DNA of 64,000 bases from contig NZ_JAJHIZ010000003.1 in assembly GCF_021538615.1 (NCBI RefSeq), forward strand, positions 4,030,001 through 4,094,000. The letters are read 5' to 3'. The notes below the pieces were generated by a model. That model searched no databases and had not been told where the DNA came from. It saw nothing but the letters and a program-made list of their open reading frames with translations. Origin of the DNA: Niabella agricola (lineage in GTDB: Bacteria > Bacteroidota > Bacteroidia > Chitinophagales > Chitinophagaceae). Positions 25,639 through 33,228 of this stretch are shown piece after piece. Each line of letters opens with the position of its first letter. Position 1 is the stretch's first letter. The position numbers and the translations under genes are program-made.

Positions 25639-26532
25639 CTACTGCACATTTGCGTTAAGGAAATTTTGGGCCTTGTTCAGACAATCGTACCAAATTGCGG
25701 GATCTGACCACCCATGCGTCTGGTTGTCGTAATAGACAAATTCATTTTTTACACCCACATTGTCAAGTTTTGCTTCCAGGATATACGATTGCTCCTTGGG
25801 AACCACATCATCCAGCCCTCCGTGAAATATAATAGTAGGGGCAGACTGTGCGGTTACATAGTTAATAGGACTGCTGTCATGATACATTGTAGGGTTGCTG
25901 GTGGGCGTACCGCTTAATAATAAATTGATCAGAAACGCTTCACCGGGATCGGAACTGCTATATGAATTATATAAAGCGGTCATGTCATTGGGTCCGAAAA
26001 GGTCGATGATCGCTTTGGGTTTAATCGTAGTATTGTTCTTGTAGCCTTGTAACAATGCCAGATGTGCCCCGGCACTGGCGCCAGCAAATACCCATTTATC
26101 GGAAATGACAAAGGTCTGCCGCCGGTCGTAAATATACTGGATCGCGGTTTTGATATCTTCTTCCTGGGCCGGGAATTTATTTTTGACTGAAATGCCGTTA
26201 ATACTGGCGAGCCGGTAATTTAAATTGAAAAATGCCCAATCCGGAAGGCGTCGTCTTAATGAATCGATCAACGGAGCATGAGCAGCATCTGCTTTGTCGC
26301 CTTCTGCCCAGGCACCGCCATGTATAAAAATGAAGACTTTGGTGGTGGCTGTTGACCGGTTTGCAGGCAGGTAAATATCCATGCGCTGCAGGTTGTCGCT
26401 GCCATAGGCAATGTCTTTTAAGGTTTGCGCTTCTGTACTTACCTTAGGTTCATCAGGTTTGAAATTATCCTCCTTGTTACAGGCCGTAATGAAAACGGAT
26501 AAACAAAGTGTGTATAGAAAAATACGTTTCAT
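25639..26532 (-). CDS. Alpha/beta hydrolase lipoprotein (BD-FAE-like esterase)
   Basis: A 297-residue predicted lipoprotein (signal ends FITAC, Cys18) with an alpha/beta hydrolase fold. The oxyanion motif is FIHGGAW near residue 90; the nucleophile elbow is G-A-S-A-G in WVFAGASAGAHLAL near residue 153; the acid is in FHGGLDDVVP and the catalytic His in DNQTHGW near the C-terminus. This pattern is close to the esterase group acting on acylated or feruloylated glycans and carbamates. Surface anchoring suggests deacylation of an external glycan, but no glycoside hydrolase is adjacent. It may share a transcript with the small membrane protein at 26612; the 79-nt spacer has a heptad array. Confidence 0.87.
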   Translation of the reverse strand: MKRIFLYTLCLSVFITACNKEDNFKPDEPKVSTEAQTLKDIAYGSDNLQRMDIYLPANRSTATTKVFIFIHGGAWAEGDKADAAHAPLIDSLRRRLPDWAFFNLNYRLASINGISVKNKFPAQEEDIKTAIQYIYDRRQTFVISDKWVFAGASAGAHLALLQGYKNNTTIKPKAIIDLFGPNDMTALYNSYSSSDPGEAFLINLLLSGTPTSNPTMYHDSSPINYVTAQSAPTIIFHGGLDDVVPKEQSYILEAKLDNVGVKNEFVYYDNQTHGWSDPAIWYDCLNKAQNFLNANVQ

Positions 26533-26558
26533 CTTGACGGGGTTAAATCTTGAAGTGA

Positions 26559-26593
26559 ATGGTTAATGATCAATAGTGAAGGCTTATGGGTGA
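26559..26593. repeat. Heptad array, ATnnTnA class, five units
   Basis: Five 7-mers in register (ATGGTTA, ATGATCA, ATAGTGA, AGGCTTA, TGGGTGA) in the spacer between the 3-helix membrane protein and the esterase. Confidence 0.65.
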
Positions 26594-26611
26594 TCTGGTT
26601 CCGGTAAATCG

Positions 26612-26971
26612 CTACAATGAATTTTCCGAAGGTGCATTGTTACTTTGTTTTGAGTCATCGAGGAATTGGTAGTCCTGCGCCGCCGGCTTAAGAATGTTGA
26701 TGATCAGCATTAAAAAGGCAATAGCAAAAAAGGTATAACTTATAAAAGACAGGATGCCCAATAATTTCAAAGCCCTGGCCTTTTCACTGAAATCGCCCCG
26801 CATCGAAAGCGACTGGTAGATTTGTAACTGCCCGGTAATAACGCAGGCGAGGTAACTGCAAAAGAGAAGTACACTAAGTGTATTTCTTTTCCGGATGAGA
26901 TAATAAAACAGGGCTCCCAAGATGATCAGTTGTGGGATATACCCGGGTATTGTTTGCAGCATTGGGGTCAT
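26612..26971 (-). CDS. Small three-helix membrane protein of unknown function
   Basis: A 119-residue protein with three hydrophobic helices (about residues 13-25, 33-48 and 72-92) and a hydrophilic C-terminal tail (QFLDDSKQSNNAPSENSL). No conserved catalytic residue is evident and I do not recognise the family. ATG 26971 is a sound start. It lies between the esterase lipoprotein and aspS on the same strand and is separated from aspS by a terminator. Confidence 0.65.
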   Translation of the reverse strand: MTPMLQTIPGYIPQLIILGALFYYLIRKRNTLSVLLFCSYLACVITGQLQIYQSLSMRGDFSEKARALKLLGILSFISYTFFAIAFLMLIINILKPAAQDYQFLDDSKQSNNAPSENSL

Positions 26972-27115
26972 ATTTGGCCTTAAAAATACAAAAAAGCGGC
27001 TGAACCGGTAAAGATCTCAGCGGGCCTGGTGTGTTCTTTGCGCATTGCGTTTTAAAATTGGACCGCAGTGAGCAAAGGATCCGCAAAGACCGCAACGAGT
27101 GCTATTGGGGTTAAG

Positions 27116-27145
27116 TATCTTTGGTTCCCTTGCGGTGGGAACCAA
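27116..27145. other. Orphan hairpin with an overlapping TATCTTTG
   Basis: TTGGTTCCC (27121-27129) and GGGAACCAA (27137-27145) form a perfect 9-bp stem. A plus-strand TATCTTTG (27116-27123) overlaps its left arm but no plus-strand gene follows. The region 27035-27110 holds repeated GCAAAG/TTGCG words. Confidence 0.35.
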
Positions 27146-27181
27146 TCGTAAAGAGTTTGGGTTCGAAGCGTGGAAGGGCAT

Positions 27182-27226
27182 AAAAAGACCGGCGTCCATC
27201 TTGGTAAAAGATCAACGCCGGGTCTT
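27182..27226 (-). terminator. Terminator of aspS
   Basis: On the minus strand AAGACCCGGCGT pairs with ACGCCGGTCTT (one bulged base), with an inner ATCTT/AAGAT stem, followed by TTTTATG. It starts about 38 nt beyond the aspS stop. Confidence 0.88.
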
Positions 27227-27264
27227 AAGTTATCTGCTCTTAATGCTACCCAACGGGCAGCAGG

Positions 27265-29091
27265 TTATTTCAGATCGATTTTTATCTGCAATTCATCCAG
27301 CTGCTTATTGTCGATGGTAGCCGGGGCATCCAGCATAATATCCCTTCCGCTGTTGTTCTTGGGAAAAGCGATAAAATCGCGGATGCTTTCGCTGCCGCCC
27401 AGGATGGAGCACAACCGGTCGAACCCAAAGGCGATGCCTCCGTGCGGAGGAGCCCCATATTCAAACGCTCCGAGGAGGAAGCCGAATTTATGCTGCTGCT
27501 CTGCTTCATCCATGCCCAGGGCTTCGAACATTTTTTGTTGTAATTCCTTTTGGTAAATACGGATGCTGCCACCCCCGATTTCGTTCCCGTTCAAAATCAT
27601 ATCATAGGCGTTGGCCTTGATATGCGCGTACGGGTGTTTGAGGTATGCTGCCGCATTTTCAATTTTCGGGTTGTTGCCAATCATGGTCTCAATATCCGAG
27701 GGCTTGGGTGAGGTGAACGGGTGGTGCCTTGCTACCCAGCGGTTCTCTTCCTCAGCATATTCAAACAGCGGGAAATCCAGTACCCACAGTAATTTAAATT
27801 CATCTTCCTTCCGCAGTCCCAGGCGTTTGCCCATTTCAAGGCGTAGTTCGCTCATCGCTTTGCGGGTGCGTTCTTCGGCACCGGCCAGTACCAGGATCAG
27901 GTCGCCGGGTTTGGCTGCTGCTGCTGCTGCAATGGCCTTCAGCCGGTCTGCACTGTAAAATTTATCTACACTGCTTTTGAAGCTTCCATCGGTGTTGCAT
28001 TTAATAAACACCAGTCCCTTCATCCCGATCTGGGGACGTTTTACCCATTCTGTAAGTTCATCCGTCTGCTTGCGGGTATATTCGCTGCAACCCGGCACGG
28101 CGATGGCCAGTACGGTTTCTGCATCGTCAAAAATACCAAAACCGGCATCTGCGATCAAATGCCCATTGTTGGGCTTTCCGCCAAATACATGCGAAGGATA
28201 TTTCAGGTTCAGCAGTTGCATGCCAAAACGGATATCCGGCTTGTCGTTGCCGTATTGCCACATGGCTTCTTCCCAGCTCATGCGTTCCACGGTTTCGGTA
28301 TAGTCGATGCCTTTTACGGCTTTGAAAATGTGCTTGATCAGATTTTCGAACATGTTGAGAATGTCTTCCTGTTCTACGAAGGCCATTTCACAATCGATCT
28401 GCGTGAATTCCGGCTGCCGGTCTGCCCGCAGGTCCTCGTCACGGAAGCATTTTACGATCTGGTAGTACCGGTCGTACCCGCTTACCATCAGCAATTGTTT
28501 AAAGGTTTGGGGCGACTGGGGCAGGGCATAAAATTCGCCGGGGTTCATCCGCGATGGAACCACAAAGTCACGGGCCCCTTCCGGAGTGGATTTGATCAGG
28601 AAAGGCGTTTCAATATCCATAAAGCCCTGTTCGTGCAGGTAATTGCGGGTGGCCCGGTTAACCGAATACCGCAATTCCAGGTTTTTCTTAACCGCATTCC
28701 GCCGCAGGTCAAGAAAACGGTATTTCATCCGCAGGTCATCTCCGCCATCGGTATCATCCTGGATGGTAAAGGGAGGGGTGATGCTTTTGTTTAAGATCGT
28801 AAAACGCTCTACGAGAATCTCAATATCTCCTGTTGGAATGTTTTTATTCTTACTGCTGCGCTCGCTTACCTTTCCGGTGATCTGCAGCACAAATTCGCGG
28901 CCCAGCGGATTGGCATCCAGCTGCGTATTCAGGGCTTCCGAAAACAGCAACTGGGTGATGCCGTAGCGGTCGCGAAGATCCACAAAAGTAATACTGCCAA
29001 ACTTACGAACGGTTTGCACCCATCCCGCCAGGGTCACTTCTTTATTAACGTCTGCGATTCTTAGTTCACCGCAGGTTTGTGTACGAAACAT
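27265..29091 (-). CDS. aspS: Aspartyl-tRNA synthetase
   Basis: A 608-residue bacterial-type class IIb aminoacyl-tRNA synthetase that charges tRNA-Asp. An N-terminal OB-fold anticodon-binding domain (residues ~1-105, with [23 protein letters not shown]) precedes the catalytic core: motif 2 [18 protein letters not shown], the bacterial GAD insertion domain (about 285-420), and motif 3 [11 protein letters not shown] near the C-terminus. [18 protein letters not shown] supplies Asp and ATP contacts. Full length and intact. The ATG lies 15 nt after a TATCTTTG box; a hairpin terminator follows. Confidence 0.97.
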   Translation of the reverse strand: MFRTQTCGELRIADVNKEVTLAGWVQTVRKFGSITFVDLRDRYGITQLLFSEALNTQLDANPLGREFVLQITGKVSERSSKNKNIPTGDIEILVERFTILNKSITPPFTIQDDTDGGDDLRMKYRFLDLRRNAVKKNLELRYSVNRATRNYLHEQGFMDIETPFLIKSTPEGARDFVVPSRMNPGEFYALPQSPQTFKQLLMVSGYDRYYQIVKCFRDEDLRADRQPEFTQIDCEMAFVEQEDILNMFENLIKHIFKAVKGIDYTETVERMSWEEAMWQYGNDKPDIRFGMQLLNLKYPSHVFGGKPNNGHLIADAGFGIFDDAETVLAIAVPGCSEYTRKQTDELTEWVKRPQIGMKGLVFIKCNTDGSFKSSVDKFYSADRLKAIAAAAAAKPGDLILVLAGAEERTRKAMSELRLEMGKRLGLRKEDEFKLLWVLDFPLFEYAEEENRWVARHHPFTSPKPSDIETMIGNNPKIENAAAYLKHPYAHIKANAYDMILNGNEIGGGSIRIYQKELQQKMFEALGMDEAEQQHKFGFLLGAFEYGAPPHGGIAFGFDRLCSILGGSESIRDFIAFPKNNSGRDIMLDAPATIDNKQLDELQIKIDLK

Positions 29092-29106
29092 GCTTCAAAA
29101 TTTCCG

Positions 29107-29114
29107 CAAAGATA
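29107..29114 (-). promoter_or_regulatory. -7 box TATCTTTG of aspS
   Basis: Exact TAnnTTTG on the minus strand, 15 nt before the ATG. No TTG at -33 spacing. Confidence 0.5.
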
Positions 29115-29126
29115 AGGGCTGAGGCG

Positions 29127-29155
29127 AGGTTTATAGGTTTAAAGTTCAAAGTTTC
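29127..29155. repeat. Heptad array, RGTTTMA class, three to four units
   Basis: AGGTTTA at 29127, then after one extra base AGGTTTA (29135), AAGTTCA (29142) and AAGTTTC (29149) in register. Same class as 12189-12230. Confidence 0.6.
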
Positions 29156-29255
29156 ATTCCCCGGAGCTGGTCTTTGGATAGGGTTTATGTTTAAAGTTAA
29201 TTCCAGATCAGCGCCGTTTTCTACTTGATGTGAGCTCCCGGCTTCCGGTTCTTAT

Positions 29256-29276
29256 AGCTGAAAGCTAAAAGTGGAA
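29256..29276. repeat. Heptad array, AGCTNAA class, three units
   Basis: AGCTGAA (29256), AGCTAAA (29263) and AGTGGAA (29270), in register. Related words occur at 61884. Confidence 0.55.
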
Positions 29277-29306
29277 GGCCGGCCGCTCAATACTGCCGGA
29301 AATCAG

Positions 29307-29314
29307 TAGGTTTG
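29307..29314 (+). promoter_or_regulatory. -7 box TAGGTTTG of deoC
   Basis: Exact TAnnTTTG ending 18 nt before ATG 29333. It overlaps the TTG at 29312 that opens a longer frame, which excludes that frame's start. Confidence 0.5.
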
Positions 29315-29332
29315 CACTCTAAAACAAGAGCA

Positions 29333-30001
29333 ATGGACATCGCCAAATACATCGATCATACCATCCTGAAGCCCACCACCCTGGTGCGTGATATTGAAAA
29401 GCTGTGCAGTGAAGCCAAACAATATGGCTTTGCCGCCGTTTGTGTTCCACCTCCGTTTGTAAAAAAGGCAAAGGCCCTGCTGGAGGGGTCTGCGGTAAAA
29501 ACGGCTACGGTCATCGGGTTTCCGTTTGGTTATTCTGCCATTGAGGCCAAGCTGGCAGAAGTATTACTGGCCCTGGTAGACGGAGTGGATGAACTGGACA
29601 TTGTGATCAATCTCATTGCCCTGAAGAATAACGACTGGCAGTACCTGGCCAACGAGATCAATCACCTGATGCCGGTGATTAAAGAAAAAGGCAAAGTCAT
29701 TAAAATCATTATTGAAAGCGGTGTACTAACCGATGACGAGATTATTAAATGCTGCGAACTCTACGGCGCTGCCGGTATCGACTATTTGAAAACCTCAACC
29801 GGCTATGCCGAGAAAGGTGCCAGCGTACATGCTGTACAGCTGTTTAAAAAGCACCTGCCACCTCATGTGCAGATAAAAGCGAGCGGTGGCATACGCGACT
29901 ACGCCTTTGCTAAAGAATTGGTAGATGCAGGCGCCACACGCCTGGGCTGCAGTGCCGGCGTAACCATTGTAACCGGAGAAAAAAGCAGCGGAGGCTACTG
30001 A
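29333..30001 (+). CDS. deoC: Deoxyribose-phosphate aldolase
   Basis: A 222-residue class I aldolase that cleaves 2-deoxy-D-ribose-5-phosphate to glyceraldehyde-3-phosphate and acetaldehyde in deoxynucleoside catabolism. The Schiff-base lysine is K153 in DYLKTSTGY, the partner lysine K182 is in QIKASGGIRD, and D89 in ELDIVINL is the proton relay. IDHTILKPTT at the N-terminus is diagnostic. ATG 29333 is chosen over an upstream TTG because a promoter box ends 18 nt before it and family members begin here. It is divergent from aspS across a spacer with two heptad arrays. No other nucleoside catabolic gene is adjacent. Confidence 0.96.
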   Translation: MDIAKYIDHTILKPTTLVRDIEKLCSEAKQYGFAAVCVPPPFVKKAKALLEGSAVKTATVIGFPFGYSAIEAKLAEVLLALVDGVDELDIVINLIALKNNDWQYLANEINHLMPVIKEKGKVIKIIIESGVLTDDEIIKCCELYGAAGIDYLKTSTGYAEKGASVHAVQLFKKHLPPHVQIKASGGIRDYAFAKELVDAGATRLGCSAGVTIVTGEKSSGGY

Positions 30002-30160
30002 TATCCGCTGTCTTTGACCGTTCCACAGCGGCGGTGTCTTCTTTGATCCCCAATAATCCGCATCGGCCGGTAATCTGCATTCTGTTCCAGCTGTAGCTCC
30101 GGATATTTTCTGCTAAAACAAGGAGCGAATTACTGCTTCTTGTGCGGGAGGTGGGCTGCT
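30002..30160. other. Spacer between deoC and the polysaccharide operon
   Basis: No ORF, repeat array or hairpin with T tract was seen here. The operon promoter begins at about 30161. Confidence 0.35.
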
Positions 30161-30194
30161 TTTGCACAAATAAGGCCGGTTTTATTTATCTTTG
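30161..30194 (+). promoter_or_regulatory. Two-part Bacteroidota promoter of the polysaccharide operon
   Basis: TTTG at 30161-30164 (-33) and TATCTTTG at 30187-30194 (-7), separated by 22 nt, the best complete promoter in the window. It predicts a leader of roughly 100 nt before the receiver gene, long enough for post-transcriptional control. Confidence 0.65.
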
Positions 30195-30301
30195 TTATAA
30201 TAGTTATTACCCTGTAACGGCCCTTTAAATGGTTACCTCGGTATTGGCTTCTTTATTAGCACAATAAAGATGGTTTTGTTTATATCAGAAAAAACTAAAC
30301 T

Positions 30302-30679
30302 ATGAAAATTTTACTTGTTGAAGACGCAACAGCCTTGCTGCGTGCCATTGAGCTGAAACTGAAAAAGAGCGGCTACGATGTGCATTCCTGCGCAGATGGC
30401 CGCCAGGCGCTGGCAGAACTGGAGTCCTTTACGCCAGATCTCGTGATTACAGATATCATGTTGCCCTTTGTTTCCGGTTTGGAGGTGTTAAACGCCGCAA
30501 AAGCAAAGAATAAAAAGATGCCGGTAATTGTATTTTCTGCTATGGGGCAGGAGAATGCAGTGGAGGAAGCATTCCTGTTGGGTGCAGATGATTATGTGGT
30601 AAAGCCTTTTGGTCTGAAAGAACTGGAAATGCGGATTAAAAGATTGTTGGGAACCCTCAATGCCGATGTGCATTCCTGA
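30302..30679 (+). CDS. Stand-alone receiver-domain response regulator
   Basis: A 125-residue protein consisting only of a CheY-like receiver. Acidic pocket E7-D8 in LLVEDAT, phosphoacceptor D51 in LVITDIMLP, Ser79 in VFSAMG and K101 in DDYVVKPF are all present, so it should be phosphorylated. With no output domain it must act by protein contact. It is the first gene of a co-directional set encoding a HEAT-repeat membrane protein, a glycosyltransferase and secretion/modification factors, which suggests that it controls polysaccharide synthesis post-translationally, perhaps via the HEAT protein encoded 38 nt downstream. No histidine kinase is nearby. Confidence 0.92.
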   Translation: MKILLVEDATALLRAIELKLKKSGYDVHSCADGRQALAELESFTPDLVITDIMLPFVSGLEVLNAAKAKNKKMPVIVFSAMGQENAVEEAFLLGADDYVVKPFGLKELEMRIKRLLGTLNADVHS

Positions 30680-30717
30680 TCTGAGAGATGACTGTATACA
30701 CCCGATTCTGATTTTTA

Positions 30718-31806
30718 ATGATATTGTTTTCCTTGCTTTCAATATTCGACCTCTTTAAACCTGGTTTTTTTTATGCGACGGCGGCTGTTTTTGCTGCCTT
30801 GATTGTATGGTTGCTCTTGCTGATTTACTGGAATCTGTATCGTCGTAAAATCGCTTTTTTTCAGCCGCAATCTTTCCGGATGGGTTTTGAGCTGTGGGTA
30901 AGCAAATGGATTCTGGAAGATGCTCCTGCTGCCCCGCTTCCTTCCAAGTTTGTGAAACACTTAAAGCAGCCGAATAAACGTCAATTTGCGCTTGATAGTC
31001 TCATCGAACTTAAGAAGAGCGTAACAGGAGCTGCGGGAGATAAGGTTGTAGCCCTGTACCTGGAATTGGGTTTCAAGGAAGATTCTCTGAAAAAGCTCAA
31101 CAGCGTTATCTGGCACCGGAAAGTAAAGGGTATTAATGAATTGTCTGTAATGCAACAGGAGGATATGAATGCCCGGATCTTTAAGCTAACCAATAACCGG
31201 AATATATACATCCGGAGGGAGGCGCAGTCTGCCATGTTTAATTTTTATGGATTCAAAGGATTGCGGTTCCTGAATGTACTCACCCAATCCATTTCAGACT
31301 GGCAGCAGCTGAATTTGATTGAGCAACTGCGACCGCTGGATCCGGAACCGATACCGGGGTTAAGTGGCTGGCTGCACTCGGATAATGATACCGTAGTGAT
31401 TTTTGCTTTACGACTGGCAGAGATTTACCAGTGTTTCGAAGTGCATGAAGATGTGGTCTGTTGTTTAACGCATGCGAACGAAGCGGTAAGAGGGCAGGCC
31501 GCAAAAACACTGAAAGAGATCGCCGACGATTCAACAGCCGCGATTCTTTGTAAGCAGTATGCCAGTGAAACTGTCAGGAACCAGATTGTGCTGTTGAACA
31601 GCCTGGCGGTTATTGCCGGTGATGCCCAGCAAGCTTTTCTAATAAAAGAGCTGGATAATGAAAATGCGTTTTTAAAATTAGGAGCTGCCCGTGTAATCGC
31701 AACCTGTTGCAGCAACGGCTGGGCCATACTGGAGGCAAAGGCCCTGGAACAGCCATTGCCCTTCCGTAAAATTTATAATCATCTAAGATTTGAACTAAAA
31801 AAATGA
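30718..31806 (+). CDS. HEAT-repeat protein with an N-terminal membrane helix
   Basis: A 362-residue protein with one strong membrane helix (about residues 17-39) and a cytosolic alpha-helical solenoid. Repeated ~30-residue helix pairs of HEAT type are visible: IYIRREAQSAMFNFYG, DTVVIFALRLAEIYQ, EAVRGQAAKTLKEIADD, ETVRNQIVLLNSLAVIAGD and AFLKLGAARVIATCC. HEAT solenoids are protein-binding scaffolds. Its position between a receiver protein and a GT2 synthase suggests an adaptor linking the phosphorylation signal to the synthase, an inference. Its TGA overlaps the ATG of the GT2 gene (31803), so the two are translationally coupled. Confidence 0.82.
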   Translation: MILFSLLSIFDLFKPGFFYATAAVFAALIVWLLLLIYWNLYRRKIAFFQPQSFRMGFELWVSKWILEDAPAAPLPSKFVKHLKQPNKRQFALDSLIELKKSVTGAAGDKVVALYLELGFKEDSLKKLNSVIWHRKVKGINELSVMQQEDMNARIFKLTNNRNIYIRREAQSAMFNFYGFKGLRFLNVLTQSISDWQQLNLIEQLRPLDPEPIPGLSGWLHSDNDTVVIFALRLAEIYQCFEVHEDVVCCLTHANEAVRGQAAKTLKEIADDSTAAILCKQYASETVRNQIVLLNSLAVIAGDAQQAFLIKELDNENAFLKLGAARVIATCCSNGWAILEAKALEQPLPFRKIYNHLRFELKK

Positions 31807-33227
31807 ACTGGTGGATTCTGATACTGGAAGCCTTTGCATTTGGGATATTTTTATATTCCGTTGTGCTCTTTGCTTTTTATATATTTATCGGTATTTTTTC
31901 CATCGGCGAAACGCGTAAATACATCTATCAGAACCGGGTAACAGATTACCGGAGGATCGCCTCCTCCATGCATGCTCCTTCCGTAAGTATCATTGCGCCG
32001 GCCTATAATGAGGGACTTACGATCGTGGATAACGTTCGCTCCCTGCTCTCCATTTATTATTATAACCTGGAAGTGATCATCGTAAACGATGGCAGCAAGG
32101 ACGATAGCCTGCAAAAACTGATTGATGCCTACCAGCTGGAAAAGATCGATTTTTTTATACCGGACCAGATTCCTACCAAAGAGGTCAGGGGCGTATATAA
32201 AAGCCGGAACCCGGTACTTCGGAAAGTGGTGGTAGTAGATAAGGAGAACGGGGGCAAGGCCGATGCACTGAACGTAGGCGTAAATATTGCCAGCAATGAT
32301 TATATCATTTGTATTGATGTGGATTGTATACTGGAGCAGGATGCTATTTTGAAAATGGTAAAACCGTTTATGGAAGCCACTACCCAACGGGTAATCGCTT
32401 CGGGCGGCGTAATCCGTATTGCCAACTCCTCTCTTGTGGAGCATGGCAGCCTTGTAAAAGTAAGACTGCCTAAAGATTACCTCCCGCGGATGCAAACGCT
32501 GGAATACATCCGTGCTTTTTTACTGGGAAGGATGGCCTGGAGCCGGCTCAACGGCTTGTTGCTGATTTCGGGGGCCTTCGGGGCTTTCGACAAAGAAATA
32601 GTGATAAAATGCGGTGGATATAACCGCAATACCGTCGGTGAAGACATGGAGCTGGTAGTGCGTATGCGGCGTTATATGGAAGAGCGGAAAGAACCGTACA
32701 AAGTTACCTATATTCCCGATCCTTTATGCTGGACGGAGGCTCCCGCATCTTATAAAGTATTGGGAAGGCAGCGGAACCGCTGGATCCGGGGAACCTATGA
32801 AACCTTAAAGTTTCACAAGATTATGTTTTTTAACCCCCGGTACCGGTTGCTGGGAATGGTTAGTTATCCATATTGGTTCTTTTTTGAGTTACTGGCACCG
32901 GTTATTGAATTCCTTGGGTTTCTTGCCTTCCTTGTGATGGTGTTTGCGGGGCTTGTAGACTGGGAGCTTTTTATCGCCTTGTTTGCAGTAGTGATTGGTT
33001 TTAACTACCTGTACTCCGCATTTGCGGTTTACATGGAAGTGAAAACCTATAACCAGTACCGGCGGAAAACCGATATTGCAAAGTTATTGCTGACAAGCTT
33101 AAGCGAGCCGTTTAACTTTCATCCGTTCGTAGTATGGAGCAGTATCCGGGGGCTTGTGGATATTTTCAGAAACCGGCATAGCTGGGGCGATATGGCCCGG
33201 GAAGGATTTGGTAAAAAGACATCATAA
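31803..33227 (+). CDS. Processive family-2 glycosyltransferase (PgaC/BcsA-like polysaccharide synthase)
   Basis: A 474-residue membrane GT2. An N-terminal helix (about residues 8-33) precedes a GT-A domain with APAYNE (65-70), VNDGS (94-98), the nucleotide-sugar DxD-type D172-V-D174, GED (279-281) as catalytic base region, and the processive-synthase motif Q323-R-N-R-W327. Two or three helices follow (about 345-420). The combined DxD, ED and QxxRW pattern marks enzymes that polymerise and extrude glycan, such as poly-N-acetylglucosamine, cellulose or hyaluronan synthases; the polymer cannot be read from sequence. No PilZ domain is present, so c-di-GMP control is not indicated. It is translationally coupled to the HEAT gene and 1 nt from the next. 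Confidence 0.9.
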   Translation: MNWWILILEAFAFGIFLYSVVLFAFYIFIGIFSIGETRKYIYQNRVTDYRRIASSMHAPSVSIIAPAYNEGLTIVDNVRSLLSIYYYNLEVIIVNDGSKDDSLQKLIDAYQLEKIDFFIPDQIPTKEVRGVYKSRNPVLRKVVVVDKENGGKADALNVGVNIASNDYIICIDVDCILEQDAILKMVKPFMEATTQRVIASGGVIRIANSSLVEHGSLVKVRLPKDYLPRMQTLEYIRAFLLGRMAWSRLNGLLLISGAFGAFDKEIVIKCGGYNRNTVGEDMELVVRMRRYMEERKEPYKVTYIPDPLCWTEAPASYKVLGRQRNRWIRGTYETLKFHKIMFFNPRYRLLGMVSYPYWFFFELLAPVIEFLGFLAFLVMVFAGLVDWELFIALFAVVIGFNYLYSAFAVYMEVKTYNQYRRKTDIAKLLLTSLSEPFNFHPFVVWSSIRGLVDIFRNRHSWGDMAREGFGKKTS

Positions 33228-33228
33228 A

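Noticed and set aside
31851..32495. 214-codon minus-strand ORF opposite the GT2 gene
   Set aside because: Antisense shadow; the plus-strand frame holds all GT2 motifs.
33154..33228. Upstream extension of the LTA-synthase-like gene into the GT2 gene
   Set aside because: The extension overlaps conserved GT2 coding sequence; ATG 33229 one nucleotide after the GT2 stop is a better start.
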